This document shows, piece after piece, positions 18,590 to 27,226 of a DNA stretch of 64,000 nt. Position numbers and translations under genes: made by a program. Every line of letters starts with the position of its first letter. Position 1 is the stretch's first letter. Source of the stretch: Thermomicrobium sp. CFH 73360 (GTDB taxonomy: Bacteria > Chloroflexota > Chloroflexia > Thermomicrobiales > Thermomicrobiaceae); NCBI RefSeq assembly GCF_023806465.1, contig NZ_JAMSLS010000003.1:1-64000 (forward strand), written 5' to 3'. The notes beneath the pieces are model-generated. The model saw only the letters and a list, made by a program, of their open reading frames with translations. It had not been told where the DNA came from and made no database searches.

Positions 18590-20041
18590 GGCGGGGTGTT
18601 GCAGGTCCGCCTGGGTGTCGGAATTTTCGCAGCGACATTGGGAGCGATTTTCACTAGACCGGCACGGATCTCGGAGGCGCAAGGGGTGCTGCTCGGCGCA
18701 GCTGCCCGGCTGGCCACTAGCTTCTGTTCGACCTGAGCAGGCGGCTACAGCGGTGCTTGATGACTGAAACATACATCTCCTCGTCTTCGGCCTAATGATC
18801 TCGGCTGCTCTCGCTGAACAGGCAGGGGTCTTTCGGCTTCTCCCAGGATACGCTGTGCGGTGGACAGATGGCTCGACACAGCGTCTATATGCAGCAGTCT
18901 TTGCATTCGGTGTGAGGGTGACGGCAGTACTCTCCAACGATGCAAGTTCGTAGAGGGCGAAACGACGCGGCCGCGGCAGAGGCGTGACGGCAGTACTCTC
19001 CAACGATGCAAGTTCGTAGAGGGCGAAACGACGCGGCCGCGGCAGAGGCGTGACGGCAGTACTCTCCAACGATGCAAGTTCGTAGAGGGCGAAACGACGC
19101 GGCCGCGGCAGAGGCGTGACGGCAGTACTCTCCAACGATGCAAGTGCCATCCTTCTGACTCCAGTGGTCGCAATGCTTCTGCTCGGACTTGACCTCCCTC
19201 CGATGCCCTTCCTCTTTGCGACCCCCTGCATTGCCGATACAGCATCGTTCTTGCTCCCGGTAAGCAATCCGATCAACGCCCTCGTCTTGAGCGAACAGAT
19301 CGACTGAGCGTTCTTCCTCTGCTTCCTGTTCGTCCCAGGCGCCTTCGCAAGTGTCACCAACGACGTGGTCTTCGCCTGGTGGTTCTGTGATGATCTGCGT
19401 GGGCACGAGGACTCCGCACGTTGGCGTGTTGTGCTGCCGAACGACCAATCTGTTGCGCACCGCATGCTGATTGGTCTTGCTCTGGCCTCTGTGTTTGGAT
19501 TGTGGATGCGTCTTCCGCTGGGTCTGTGAGCGGTGAGTGGCGCGCTGACGCTTGGACAACTGGCACCTGTACCTGGAGCACCCTGCGGCGAGGCATTTCC
19601 TGGCCACTCTTTGGTTTCCGCACTGGCATGGTAGTCATTGTCCAGAGGTTTTAGGAGCTTGCCATAACGGAGCGGTTCGGTACTCCGCTCCTGACCCTTG
19701 ATGAGGAATCGTCTTTCCGAGCTATCCTGGAGACCACCTTTGGTGCAGCACGTGGTTCCAAGCTCATCAACACCGTCCCGTTGACGCTCGTGATGCGGGC
19801 AGCGCTCTCTGATGCCGGTCTTCCCGCTCCGCAGCACCAAGCACTGGAGTATGCGACTGTCGTTAAGGCCCACTGCGGCCCGAATGTCACCACCGTCGGT
19901 TTGTTGGCGACGATGCTCTGGGTCCTACAGCTACACTGCTACGGGATTACGGTATCGCTATGGCAGTATCTCTGCCTTGGCCTTCTTGTTGTTCCGTCAA
20001 TGTTGCTGATTGGCACGCTGATGATCTGGGTCCAAACGTGA
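18590..20041 (+). pseudogene. Decayed ArsB/SLC13-type ion transporter gene
   Basis: Joined forward frames spell a transporter of the ArsB/citrate-transporter superfamily. Frame 2 gives GVGIFAATLGAIFTRPARIS near 18600. Frame 3 gives HLLVFGLMISAALAEQAGVF, VTAVLSNDASAILLTPVVAM and FATPCIADTASFLLPVSNP. Frame 2 then resumes with WPLFGFRTGMVVIVQRF and finally NVTTVGLLATMLWVLQ. Disruptions include frameshifts near 18,715 and 19,590 and stop codons at about 18,771, 19,305, 19,527 and 19,652. The 66-bp tandem repeat at 18918-19145 adds a TAG in each full unit. An intact relative would have about 430 residues and about 11-12 helices, and would export arsenite or transport organic anions or Na+. No arsR or arsC is adjacent. 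Confidence 0.85.
18918..19145 (+). repeat. 66-bp perfect tandem repeat (three units plus 30 bases) inside the transporter relic
   Basis: Units begin at 18918, 18984, 19050 and 19116, each with GTGACGGCAGTACTCTCC. The first 30 bases of each unit encode the conserved VTAVLSNDAS of the transporter. The other 36 bases, rich in GCGGCCGC and containing a TAG, have no counterpart in the family. The copies appear identical, which implies recent amplification. Sixty-six is a multiple of three, so the downstream frame is retained. Confidence 0.95.
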
Positions 20042-20051
20042 AGGATGACGA

Positions 20052-21311
20052 CTAAGGGCGCCAAAGAAGACACGGCACGAGCTGTTCGGTGGACTCCAAG
20101 CTGGCGTGCGCACCAAAGAAGGGTCGCAGTTGCGCGCCGGGCGGGTCCCAGGGAAAGCTGGCTGCCCCTACGGCCAAGAGCACAAGCTCGCCGACGCGGT
20201 ATTGTGCTTCTGGGTGATACGGCGGTGGACCGAACAATCCTTCCTCGAACAGCTCGGATCCTGCCAGGATCACGCCGTCGTTTGCAGCAAGTTGCCGCAC
20301 ACGTTCCAGAACATCGGCCGCTCTGCCCGGCAAGGGGTGAAGGTAGACAGCACGTCGTTCCCCTGCCGGCGGCAAGGCCAAATGTGCAAGGAGTGTGGGG
20401 TCGGATAACGGACGTTGCCGTGCTGGATCAAGTGCTACCATCCCGTGATCGGCAGTCAGAACCACCAGCACGTCGCGGCGTGGCAGGCGGGCAATGAGTT
20501 CCTCCACAATGAGCCGATCAAGCTGGCGGAGTTCGATGTGCCAGGCGGTTGACTCTGGGCCAGCAAAGTGCCCGAGCGTGTCCAGACTGTCCCAATAGAG
20601 CGTGACGAGTTGCCGGCCTGGTTGTGCCAGTGCGGCGTGGGCGTGGGCGACGAACTCGCCGACCGTGCGGTAGCCGCGAAACTCCGCTCCCGCCGTCTGC
20701 ATCTTAGTCAAAGGCGTGTCACGAAAGGCCTCGGGACTCACCACGGTTGAGCGGATGCCAACGGAAGCAGCGCGTTCGGCGATCGTTGGTACGGGGAGAA
20801 ACTGGCGAGGCTCGAGCCCAGCGTTGGCATAGCTCGGGAAGCGGCCAAGCGGCGACCAGAACAGCAAGTTGGAGAGCATGCCGAACTCGCGGAGAAATGC
20901 AGTGAAGCCGATGAGGCCGTGCCGAGCCGGAGGCTCACCGGTGGCTAGTGCTGTGAGCGCAGCGACGGTGGTCGAAGGAAGGACGGAAGTCAGTGGAAAC
21001 AGCACCCCTTCCTCCGCGAGACGTGCAAGCCCCGGCACCTCGCCGTCTGCCATTGCCCACGCAAGGCGCTCGTACCCGAGACCGTCGATGATGATGAGCA
21101 GCACCGCTTCCACCCCTTGGGTGAGATGCGATGGCCAGAGGTCATCTGAGACTGGTGTGCCAGCAGGCAGAGCGCCGAGCGTTGTCAGAATCGACCAGGG
21201 AAGATTGACGATCCCAAACCCCTCGTAGCTTGGCCGCACCCAACTCGGTCGCTCTGCCGAGAAACGTGTCCGCTCCCGTACCAGTTGCACTGCCTTCTCT
21301 CTGCTTTCCAT
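20052..21311 (-). CDS. Alkaline phosphatase superfamily protein (type I phosphodiesterase/nucleotide pyrophosphatase)
   Basis: The 419-residue protein has the metal-site blocks of the family in order: LLIIIDGLGYERL (~75), LPSTTVAALTALATGE (the Thr nucleophile), YWDSLDTLGHFAGP, VVLTADHGM and FGAHASL. The Asp, Thr, Asp/His, Asp-His and His ligands of a two-zinc site are all present. There is no signal sequence, so it probably acts in the cytoplasm on a phosphodiester or phosphonate substrate. The frame is open to 22415 but the upstream part is antisense to the ureohydrolase gene. GGAAGGAGAGGGG precedes the ATG at 21311. The gene is divergent from the ureohydrolase and converges on the transporter relic. 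Confidence 0.87.
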   Translation of the reverse strand: MESREKAVQLVRERTRFSAERPSWVRPSYEGFGIVNLPWSILTTLGALPAGTPVSDDLWPSHLTQGVEAVLLIIIDGLGYERLAWAMADGEVPGLARLAEEGVLFPLTSVLPSTTVAALTALATGEPPARHGLIGFTAFLREFGMLSNLLFWSPLGRFPSYANAGLEPRQFLPVPTIAERAASVGIRSTVVSPEAFRDTPLTKMQTAGAEFRGYRTVGEFVAHAHAALAQPGRQLVTLYWDSLDTLGHFAGPESTAWHIELRQLDRLIVEELIARLPRRDVLVVLTADHGMVALDPARQRPLSDPTLLAHLALPPAGERRAVYLHPLPGRAADVLERVRQLAANDGVILAGSELFEEGLFGPPPYHPEAQYRVGELVLLAVGAASFPWDPPGAQLRPFFGAHASLESTEQLVPCLLWRP

Positions 21312-21379
21312 GGTTTCCCCTCTCCTTCCCACCCCGATTCTCCTCCGGCGTTGCGTTCTCCAATCCTTAGGGCGAGCCG

Positions 21380-21385
21380 AGTATA
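21380..21385 (-). promoter_or_regulatory. -10 element TATACT for the phosphodiesterase gene
   Basis: Read leftward, TATACT lies 69 bases before the ATG at 21311. It is part of a compact divergent promoter region shared with the ureohydrolase gene. A good -35 hexamer is not evident. Confidence 0.4.
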
Positions 21386-21396
21386 CCGAGATCGGC

Positions 21397-21425
21397 TTGA
21401 CGGGAGGCGGCGCACGCGTCACAAT
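21397..21425 (+). promoter_or_regulatory. Promoter of the ureohydrolase gene
   Basis: TTGACG (21397-21402), 17 bases, then CACAAT (21420-21425). Transcription should begin near 21432, about 27 bases before the ATG at 21459. Confidence 0.5.
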
Positions 21426-21458
21426 GCTCAGGAAGTAAAACGTTTCGCGGCGGTGTCG

Positions 21459-22439
21459 ATGCAAGAGCAGTACGAGGTAGGCCGCTCCGAGGTGTCGATT
21501 CTCCCGGCTCAAGCCGGTTGTCCCACTGTTCTCGGACTTCCCCGCCTCAACGAGTTGCAGCAGCCGCCCCACATCGCCTTTCTCGGTGTACCGTACGGCG
21601 TGCCCTACACGGGTAGTGGTCCAGAGCTCCCCTCGGCGGCCGCACCAACGGCGTTCCGTGCGGCATCGCTGGCTTTTCAGCCGTATTACCGGAACTACGA
21701 CGTTGATTTCGACGGTGATCTCTTTGCCGACCGGGCACTTTCGTTGGCCGATGCCGGGGATGTCATGCTTCTCCCCGGTGACCATGCGGGGAATCTTGCT
21801 CGGATCACTGGTGCAATCTCCCAGTTGCTCAACAGTGGGACGGTCCCGATGGTACTGGGAGGTGACCACGCAGTCACGATACCGGTATTGCGCGCCTACA
21901 GCGGCTTTCGCTCGCTCTGTGTTGTTCAGATTGATGCGCATCTTGACTGGCGCGATGAAGTCAATGGTATTCGGGAAGGGTACTCGAGTCCAATGCGCCG
22001 AGCGAGCGAACTCCCAGCGGTACGTGCCATGCTCCAGGTGGGACTGCGCGGTGCTGGGAGTGGGCGTGCTGAGGAGTTTGCGGCAGCTCGGGCCTGGGGA
22101 AGCGTCCTCATTCCAGCCCGTGTCGTACACGAGCGGGGCGTCGTGTGGGTTCTGGAGCGGCTCCCAGTAGCGGACGGCTATTACGTCACGATCGATGCGG
22201 ACGGGATCGATCCGGCGTTTATGCCGGGTGTCAATGCGCCGGCACCAGGTGGACTTGCCTACTGGCAGGTGTTTGATCTTCTCTGTGGTGTGGCGCGGCG
22301 CGGTCGGGTTGTTGGGATTGATCTCGTCGAGCTCGCTCCGGCACGAGATCCCAGTGGCGTGACACTGGCGCATGCGGTGCGGCTCTTGCTGGTCGCAATT
22401 GGTGCGATGGCACACACAGGGCAGTTTGATAAGAGGTAA
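21459..22439 (+). CDS. Ureohydrolase (agmatinase/arginase family)
   Basis: The 326-residue protein carries the three manganese-binding signatures of the family: GGDHAVTIP (~133), IDAHLDW (~158) and TIDADGIDPAFMPG (~244), followed by APAPGGLAYW. These enzymes hydrolyse guanidino groups to urea (agmatinase, guanidinobutyrase, arginase) or formimidoyl groups. The sequence does not decide between them; the length and the PGGL block are more agmatinase-like. The start is weakly supported: no strong ribosome site precedes ATG 21459 or GTG 21453, so initiation may be near-leaderless from the promoter at 21397. A small membrane protein gene follows after nine bases. Confidence 0.88.
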   Translation: MQEQYEVGRSEVSILPAQAGCPTVLGLPRLNELQQPPHIAFLGVPYGVPYTGSGPELPSAAAPTAFRAASLAFQPYYRNYDVDFDGDLFADRALSLADAGDVMLLPGDHAGNLARITGAISQLLNSGTVPMVLGGDHAVTIPVLRAYSGFRSLCVVQIDAHLDWRDEVNGIREGYSSPMRRASELPAVRAMLQVGLRGAGSGRAEEFAAARAWGSVLIPARVVHERGVVWVLERLPVADGYYVTIDADGIDPAFMPGVNAPAPGGLAYWQVFDLLCGVARRGRVVGIDLVELAPARDPSGVTLAHAVRLLLVAIGAMAHTGQFDKR

Positions 22440-22448
22440 GGAGGGCAG

Positions 22449-22826
22449 GTGAGCGGGAAATGGTCACCCCGACTAGAGACACCGGAGCGTCCGGAACAGC
22501 GGGTGTCTGGGACGTGGCTTTTGCTGGGCAGCGGGTTCATCGCAGTTGGGTTGGTATGGAGCTCGCTTGCCTACCGTTTCCAGATCGGCGATGCGCCACG
22601 CGCGATGCTTACGGCATTGGTGGTTGCTGCTCTCCACATCGTGGCGGGGGTGCTGACTTTTCGGCGCGCCAGGGTAGCCTTCCTATCCGGTCTCGTTGCG
22701 GTCGCGGCCGGTATCGTGATTGCGATCGGGGTACGGGTCTTCTTCCTCATCGGCGTGGAATTTGTCGCAGGAGTCCTGCTCATTCTTGGCCGGGCAGAGC
22801 TGCTCTCCGATCGTGGGAGGGGGTGA
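22449..22826 (+). CDS. Small membrane protein, four predicted helices, unknown function
   Basis: The 125-residue protein has a charged N-terminus and hydrophobic stretches at about residues 22-42, 51-69, 76-95 and 96-114, so it should be an integral membrane protein. I recognise no family. GTG start at 22449 with AGGAGGG just upstream, which lies right after the ureohydrolase stop, so the two are very likely translated from one mRNA. Confidence 0.72.
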   Translation: MSGKWSPRLETPERPEQRVSGTWLLLGSGFIAVGLVWSSLAYRFQIGDAPRAMLTALVVAALHIVAGVLTFRRARVAFLSGLVAVAAGIVIAIGVRVFFLIGVEFVAGVLLILGRAELLSDRGRG

Positions 22827-22843
22827 GATCGACGGAATCGGTG

Positions 22844-22849
22844 TATACT
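22844..22849 (+). promoter_or_regulatory. -10 element TATACT upstream of the structured leader
   Basis: TATACT ends seven bases before a predicted start near 22856. The next 140 bases are a highly structured leader before the Lrp/AsnC gene. A matching -35 is weak. Confidence 0.45.
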
Positions 22850-22855
22850 AGGGCA

Positions 22856-22999
22856 CGCCGCTGACGGAACCGGCGCTCGACTCGCGAGGGGCGAGAACCG
22901 GGAAGTCGAGCAGGCAACGGTGCACTGCTGTACGGACTGAGCACCGAGAGGGTGCGCAAGCTGGTCAATGACGACCAGGGAGTGGGGAGCGCTGGAACA
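22856..22999 (+). ncRNA. Candidate structured 5' leader RNA of the Lrp/AsnC-aminotransferase operon
   Basis: Between the -10 box and the coding start there are three consecutive perfect stems: GCTCGACT/AGTCGAGC (22875-22882 with 22904-22911), CGGTGC/GCACCG (22918-22923 with 22941-22946) and CTGGTC/GACCAG (22961-22966 with 22973-22978). CTCGC/GCGAG (22881-22885 with 22891-22895) could form an alternative to the first. The third stem ends five bases before the GGGGAG ribosome site, so folding could control ribosome access. I cannot match it to a named riboswitch class: no T-box GGN-acceptor bulge, TPP or cobalamin core is visible. Confidence 0.5.
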
Positions 23000-23578
23000 A
23001 TGGTTCGCCCGATCGATGACCTTGACCGCTCGATCATCCGCCTCCTGCAGGAGGATAGCCGTATGCCAAGTGCGGAGATCGCCCGTCGGCTCGGCGTTGC
23101 CGAGCGAACCGTACGGGCGCGCATCAACCGGCTCGTGCAGGACGGCGTCGTCAAGCTGGTCGCGATCATCAACCCAGCAGCGCTTGGCTACGATGTCACT
23201 GCAGATATCTTCCTCGAGGTCGAACCAGGGCGATTGGAGGAGGTGGCTGAGCAACTTGTAGCCATGGAAGAAGTCGCCTACGTTGGTCTGACAACCGGCG
23301 ACCGAGACATTAGCATCCAGGTGTTTGTGCCCTCCGTTGATGCGCTCTACCGTTTCATCACGGAGAAGCTACAGCGTATACCAGGTGTTGTTGGGACGAC
23401 GACCTACGTTGTTCCCCGGGTGCTGAAGTGGTTGCACAACTGGTCGTTACCTGCCGATGGTGTGGTGACGACTGGACGACGTATGGTCCGGCGGCGCCGG
23501 CGTGGTCGGGCAGCGCGGAGCCAAGCAGAGGCGTCGGTGACCCCAGCGACGGGAACAGGCGGTGGTGAGAACGCGTAG
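23000..23578 (+). CDS. Lrp/AsnC-family transcriptional regulator
   Basis: The 192-residue protein has an N-terminal winged helix (IDDLDRSIIRLLQEDSRMPS ... VAERTVRARINRLVQDGV) and a RAM ligand-binding domain (~75-150, with VEPGRLEEVAEQLVAM and YVGLTTGDRDISIQVF). A basic Arg-rich tail of about 45 residues follows, longer than the usual ~150-residue family length. Such proteins sense amino acids and regulate their metabolism. ATG 23000 is chosen because GGGGAG lies ten bases upstream; a GTG at 22952 in the same frame would place the leader hairpins inside the coding region. It overlaps the aminotransferase gene by 17 bases. Confidence 0.88.
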   Translation: MVRPIDDLDRSIIRLLQEDSRMPSAEIARRLGVAERTVRARINRLVQDGVVKLVAIINPAALGYDVTADIFLEVEPGRLEEVAEQLVAMEEVAYVGLTTGDRDISIQVFVPSVDALYRFITEKLQRIPGVVGTTTYVVPRVLKWLHNWSLPADGVVTTGRRMVRRRRRGRAARSQAEASVTPATGTGGGENA

Positions 23579-24881
23579 TGCGGCACATGAGGAGTGGCTT
23601 CGTCGGGGACACACTGCGCTCGGTGGCGCAGTGACAAGTTTCGTCCTTCCTGAGACACATGCCGTTGTCCTCTCGCATGGCTTGGGAAGCCGAGTCGTTG
23701 ATGTGGACGGTCGCGAGTACATCGATTACGTACTCGGGTCTGGTCCGCTCATCCTCGGGCATGCGCATCCGGCAGTCGTCGAGGCCGTCTCGCGCCAGGC
23801 AGCGCTCGGGTCGACGTTCTACACCCTCACGCCTGCGGCTATCGAGTTGGCAGAAGAGATCATCCGGGCCGTCCCCTGTGCGGAGATGGTCAAGTTCGTG
23901 TCAACTGGATCAGAGGCGACCTTTCACGCACTGCGTATTGCGCGAGCGTACACCGGTCGCACGAAGATCCTGAAGTTTGAAGGTGGCTTCCATGGTGTGC
24001 ACGACTACGCCCTCATGAGCGCGTTCCCGCCAGAGCCCTCGGACGTTCCCACGCCGCGTCCGGATTCGGCCGGAATTCCACCCCAGGTAGCTGAGACGGT
24101 CCTTGTCTCGCGCTGGAACGACCTGGATCTCACGCGGCAGCTCATCGAGACACATGCGGCAGAGCTCGCTGCGGTTATCTGTGAGCCGTTGCAGCGCGCT
24201 CTGCCGCCGGCTCCTGGCTTCCTCTCCGGGTTGCGAGAGCTCACACAGCGGTACAGCATCCTCTTGATCTTTGACGAGGTTGTGACCGGCTTTCGGCTTG
24301 CTTACGGGGGTGCGCAGGAGCGCTACGGCGTTGTGCCGGATCTGGCTACTTTCGGGAAAGCACTAAGTGGCGGCTATCCGCTCGCCGCGGTTGCTGGTCG
24401 GCGCGAGATCATGAGCGTCACGGATTTTGCGCGCAAGGGGCGTGGCGAGCCGGTCGCGCATTTGAGCGGGACGCTCAACGGCAACCCACTCGCAGCAGCG
24501 GCGGGCCTGGCGACCCTCTCAGTGCTCCGCCAGCCCGGCGTTTACGAGTACCTCTACCGGATCACCGATCAACTCAAGGCTGGCCTCCGCGAACTGGCTG
24601 CAGCGCGGGGGGTGCCGCTGCGTGTCATCGGTGATGGTCCGGTCTTCCAGGTCGTCTTCGCCGAAGACGAACCACGGGACTACGCCGGTATGCTGCGTGC
24701 CGACCGAGAGCTCGCCGTGCGTTTCGGTCTGGCCTGTCTGGAGCGTGGACTCTTTGTCAACCCTGGTGAGAAGTTCTATGTCTCGCTTGCGCATACGGAG
24801 GAAGACGTCGCACGCACGCTCGAGATCTTCGCTGCAGCATTGGACGCGGTGTTGCTCCCTAGCGGGACAGCACTAGCCTAA
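23562..24881 (+). CDS. Class-III PLP aminotransferase, glutamate-1-semialdehyde aminomutase-like
   Basis: The 439-residue protein has the class-III pattern: DVDGREYIDYVLGSGPLILG, VKFVSTGSEATFHALRIARA, KFEGGFHG, IFDEVVTGFRL and FGKALSGGYPLAAVAG with the PLP Lys. HLSGTLNGNPLAAAAG is the C-terminal phosphate-site block. It resembles glutamate-1-semialdehyde 2,1-aminomutase, but the neighbouring regulator and the absence of haem genes favour an amino-acid or omega-amino-acid transaminase or aminomutase. The GTG start at 23562 lies inside the end of the Lrp/AsnC gene, so the two are translationally coupled and the regulator probably senses this enzyme's substrate or product. Confidence 0.87.
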   Translation: MVRTRSAAHEEWLRRGHTALGGAVTSFVLPETHAVVLSHGLGSRVVDVDGREYIDYVLGSGPLILGHAHPAVVEAVSRQAALGSTFYTLTPAAIELAEEIIRAVPCAEMVKFVSTGSEATFHALRIARAYTGRTKILKFEGGFHGVHDYALMSAFPPEPSDVPTPRPDSAGIPPQVAETVLVSRWNDLDLTRQLIETHAAELAAVICEPLQRALPPAPGFLSGLRELTQRYSILLIFDEVVTGFRLAYGGAQERYGVVPDLATFGKALSGGYPLAAVAGRREIMSVTDFARKGRGEPVAHLSGTLNGNPLAAAAGLATLSVLRQPGVYEYLYRITDQLKAGLRELAAARGVPLRVIGDGPVFQVVFAEDEPRDYAGMLRADRELAVRFGLACLERGLFVNPGEKFYVSLAHTEEDVARTLEIFAAALDAVLLPSGTALA

Positions 24882-26443
24882 GTACCGGATCAAACCTGTA
24901 GGAATTCGTCGGCGCGTCGGGCGAACACTGTGAGGAGTAGGATTCCTCCAGCTACTGCAAGGCGTGTTGCGTGGTGGTTGAATCCTGCTCCCGCTTGACA
25001 CGAAGCAAACTGTAACGCGTCTCGTTCCGACTGCCTTCCTAGTCAGTGGTTTCCCAAAAAGTGCAGTGCCTGTGCGCTCTTACAGGGTTCACCATTTCGG
25101 CCAGCCTCGGTTGCATCTTCGGGGATATGCTCGTCCTTCTGTGGCTCGCTGAACGATGCCGAACTCCTGTTGGTGTTTGCACGGGTGCGCTCCTGTAACT
25201 TCAGTTTGCCTCTGGCGTCCTCTTCACTAATGCTCCTTGCGTTTCTGGAGGGACCAGCGCCACGGCGGTGCACGGTCGGCTTGAAGTCTGAGTGGAGGAT
25301 CTCTTCTGGCGGCTTTTGGCGTGGAACGGGCAACGATAGTGGGAGGTGTTGGACAGAAAGTGGCTGATGTCCTCGTCACGGTCGCCTTTTGCGAGGAGTG
25401 TCCCGGTTTCTCCGGGGGGCGATTACCACCATTACTACCTTGAGCACTGCCGATGGCTCAGACGGGTATGAGATTCCACTCGCCTGCGCGGGGACGCTCT
25501 TTGCCCCTGAAGGGGCGGTCAGACTCGACTATCAGGCCTTGCACGCCACCCTTACAGCGTACCTTGCGTTAGTGTCCCACCGTGTCCGGTTCGAACACCT
25601 CTTTGCCATCGCTCGGAACTCGAGTACTGTGCACAGGCCTGCGAATGGTATCCTGCACGGATCCCATAAGGCCGCACTCGGCCCAGCAATGTCCGGCGAT
25701 TGATTGACTTCCTGGGGCCAAGGGGGTGTGTCAGCCAGAACCGTCGTCTGAGGCGAGATCGGTACCGGTAGTGCCCATAGTGCGGCTCTCTCTGCAGGCT
25801 CTTCGGGAGTACCTTGAGAACTTTTTGAGCTTCCTGGCTGGTTCAGAATACCATCGGTTGCGTGTTCTGAGATGATGTAGCAATATTTGTCAAGGCTATT
25901 CGTTGTTGACTCTGATTGTTGTCTTCCGTCTCCTTCATTGTTCTCGGTGGTCGTGAAGGAGACGAAGTCTCGCTCGATTGGCGTTCTGCGAGTCCTAGAG
26001 CGCAATAAGTGCGGCATGGTAGTGCAGCTCCTGACCCTCGTGCTCTCCGCTGTGGTCATCAACTGCTTTGTCCCCTGGTTTTGGTACTGGCGGCCTACTG
26101 GCCGCGACGCTGATCCAGTGATCAGCTGTGTGTGAATGGCATATCGGGCGGTATTGGCGGTTCGCATTCCCCGCTCTGGGCCCGGGTTAGCCTCTCGGAG
26201 AGGGACCCGGCCGTTTTACCCTGTCCACTCTCCACAAGCAAGACGCACGGCGGGCAACCGTTCGATCGCGGGCTGCGACTCTCTCGTCGACGAGCCCCGT
26301 TTCCGCAGTGACGACCATTCAAGCTGAGACTCCGGGCAGGCGCGGCCCCGGGGCTCTCCAATTCCGCGCTGCATCCCCTGGACACCTCGTGCTTCCTCTG
26401 GTAGCCTTCCTCTGCGGGTGTCCGTACAGCGCGGGGGCTCGGC
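24882..26443. other. Gene-poor gap, about 1.6 kb, with possible gene relics
   Basis: No intact gene. A forward frame near 25,460-25,620 (YEIPLACAGTLFAPEG, then a Leu-rich stretch) and another near 25,940-26,100 (VLRVLERNKCGMVVQLLTL, then a hydrophobic helix) look more protein-like than their surroundings. The second loosely resembles the N-terminus of an OppC-type permease. Both lack ribosome sites and are short, so at best they are fragments. I found no clear consensus parS site in the gap although parA-parB follow. Confidence 0.45.
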
Positions 26444-27226
26444 ATGACCCCAGTGATTGCCTTCTTTAACCAGAAGGGCGGAACGGCCAAGACGACCAGC
26501 ACTCTCAATGTGGGCGCGGCGTTGGCGGAACGGGGCTGCCGGGTGCTCGCGCTTGACCTTGATCCCCAAGCAAGTCTCACGATGGCGCTCGGGATCGACG
26601 TCGCCCGTTTGAAGAGCTCGGTCTATGACCTCCTCGTGGAGGAGCCACTTCCGCTCGCCGAGGTCGTGGTGCCGACACGCATCGCTGGCCTCGACCTTGT
26701 CCCCAGTCATCCTGACCTCGCTGCAGCCGAGCTGGAGCTCCTCAATGCGCTTGAACGTGAGCGTCGTCTCGCCCACGCACTCGCCGCGGCGGAACCGCTT
26801 CCCTACGACTATGTCTTGATCGATAGCCCCCCTGCCCTCAATATCCTGAGCGTGAACATCCTGGTTGCGGCGACCGCACTCGTCATCCCGATTGAGCCGC
26901 ACCCGCTCTCGCTCATGGTACTGCGCCGCCTCTTCGAGACGGTCAACCGGGTACGCCGCCTCAACCCTCGTCTCACTGTCCTCGGGTTCCTTCCGACGAA
27001 GGTGCACCACTCCTCCCGTCTGGTCGCCGACATGTTAGCCACACTCCAGGAGCGCTTCCCGGAACTTCCGCTCCTGCCGAGCATCCCGCTCTCGGTCAAA
27101 GGGGCTGAGGCGGTGGCGGAGCACACCTCGATCCTGCAGTATCAGCCACGCTCGCCGCTCGCCGCTGCCTACCGCCAGGCGGCAGCAACGATTGCCGAGA
27201 TGGTGGGGAGCGCTAGCCGTGTCTGA
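26444..27226 (+). CDS. parA: ParA/Soj chromosome-partitioning ATPase
   Basis: The 260-residue protein has the deviant Walker A box FFNQKGGTAKTTSTLNVGAA, the switch DLDPQASLT, Walker B YDYVLIDSPPALN and the hydrophobic IPIEPHPLSL strand, all typical of ParA/Soj/MinD ATPases. It should bind DNA as an ATP dimer and move ParB-bound origin DNA. Length and lack of an N-terminal helix-turn-helix fit chromosomal (type Ib-like) ParA. parB overlaps its last eight bases. The ParA-ParB pair suggests either proximity to the replication origin or a large secondary replicon; the window does not show which. Confidence 0.93.
   Translation: MTPVIAFFNQKGGTAKTTSTLNVGAALAERGCRVLALDLDPQASLTMALGIDVARLKSSVYDLLVEEPLPLAEVVVPTRIAGLDLVPSHPDLAAAELELLNALERERRLAHALAAAEPLPYDYVLIDSPPALNILSVNILVAATALVIPIEPHPLSLMVLRRLFETVNRVRRLNPRLTVLGFLPTKVHHSSRLVADMLATLQERFPELPLLPSIPLSVKGAEAVAEHTSILQYQPRSPLAAAYRQAAATIAEMVGSASRV

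Noticed and set aside
18918-19145. CRISPR array
   Set aside because: The would-be spacers are identical in every unit and the repeat half encodes part of a transporter.
18269-19873. Minus-strand open frame of 534 codons with 22-residue repeats
   Set aside because: The repeats only mirror the 66-bp DNA repeat. The plus strand spells transporter blocks, so this frame is an antisense by-product.
22856-22999. T-box, TPP, cobalamin or c-di-GMP riboswitch
   Set aside because: None of the conserved core sequences of these classes could be found, so only an unnamed structured leader is reported.
25532-26167. Minus-strand open frame of 211 codons
   Set aside because: Low-complexity Ser/Thr/Arg content and no family resemblance.
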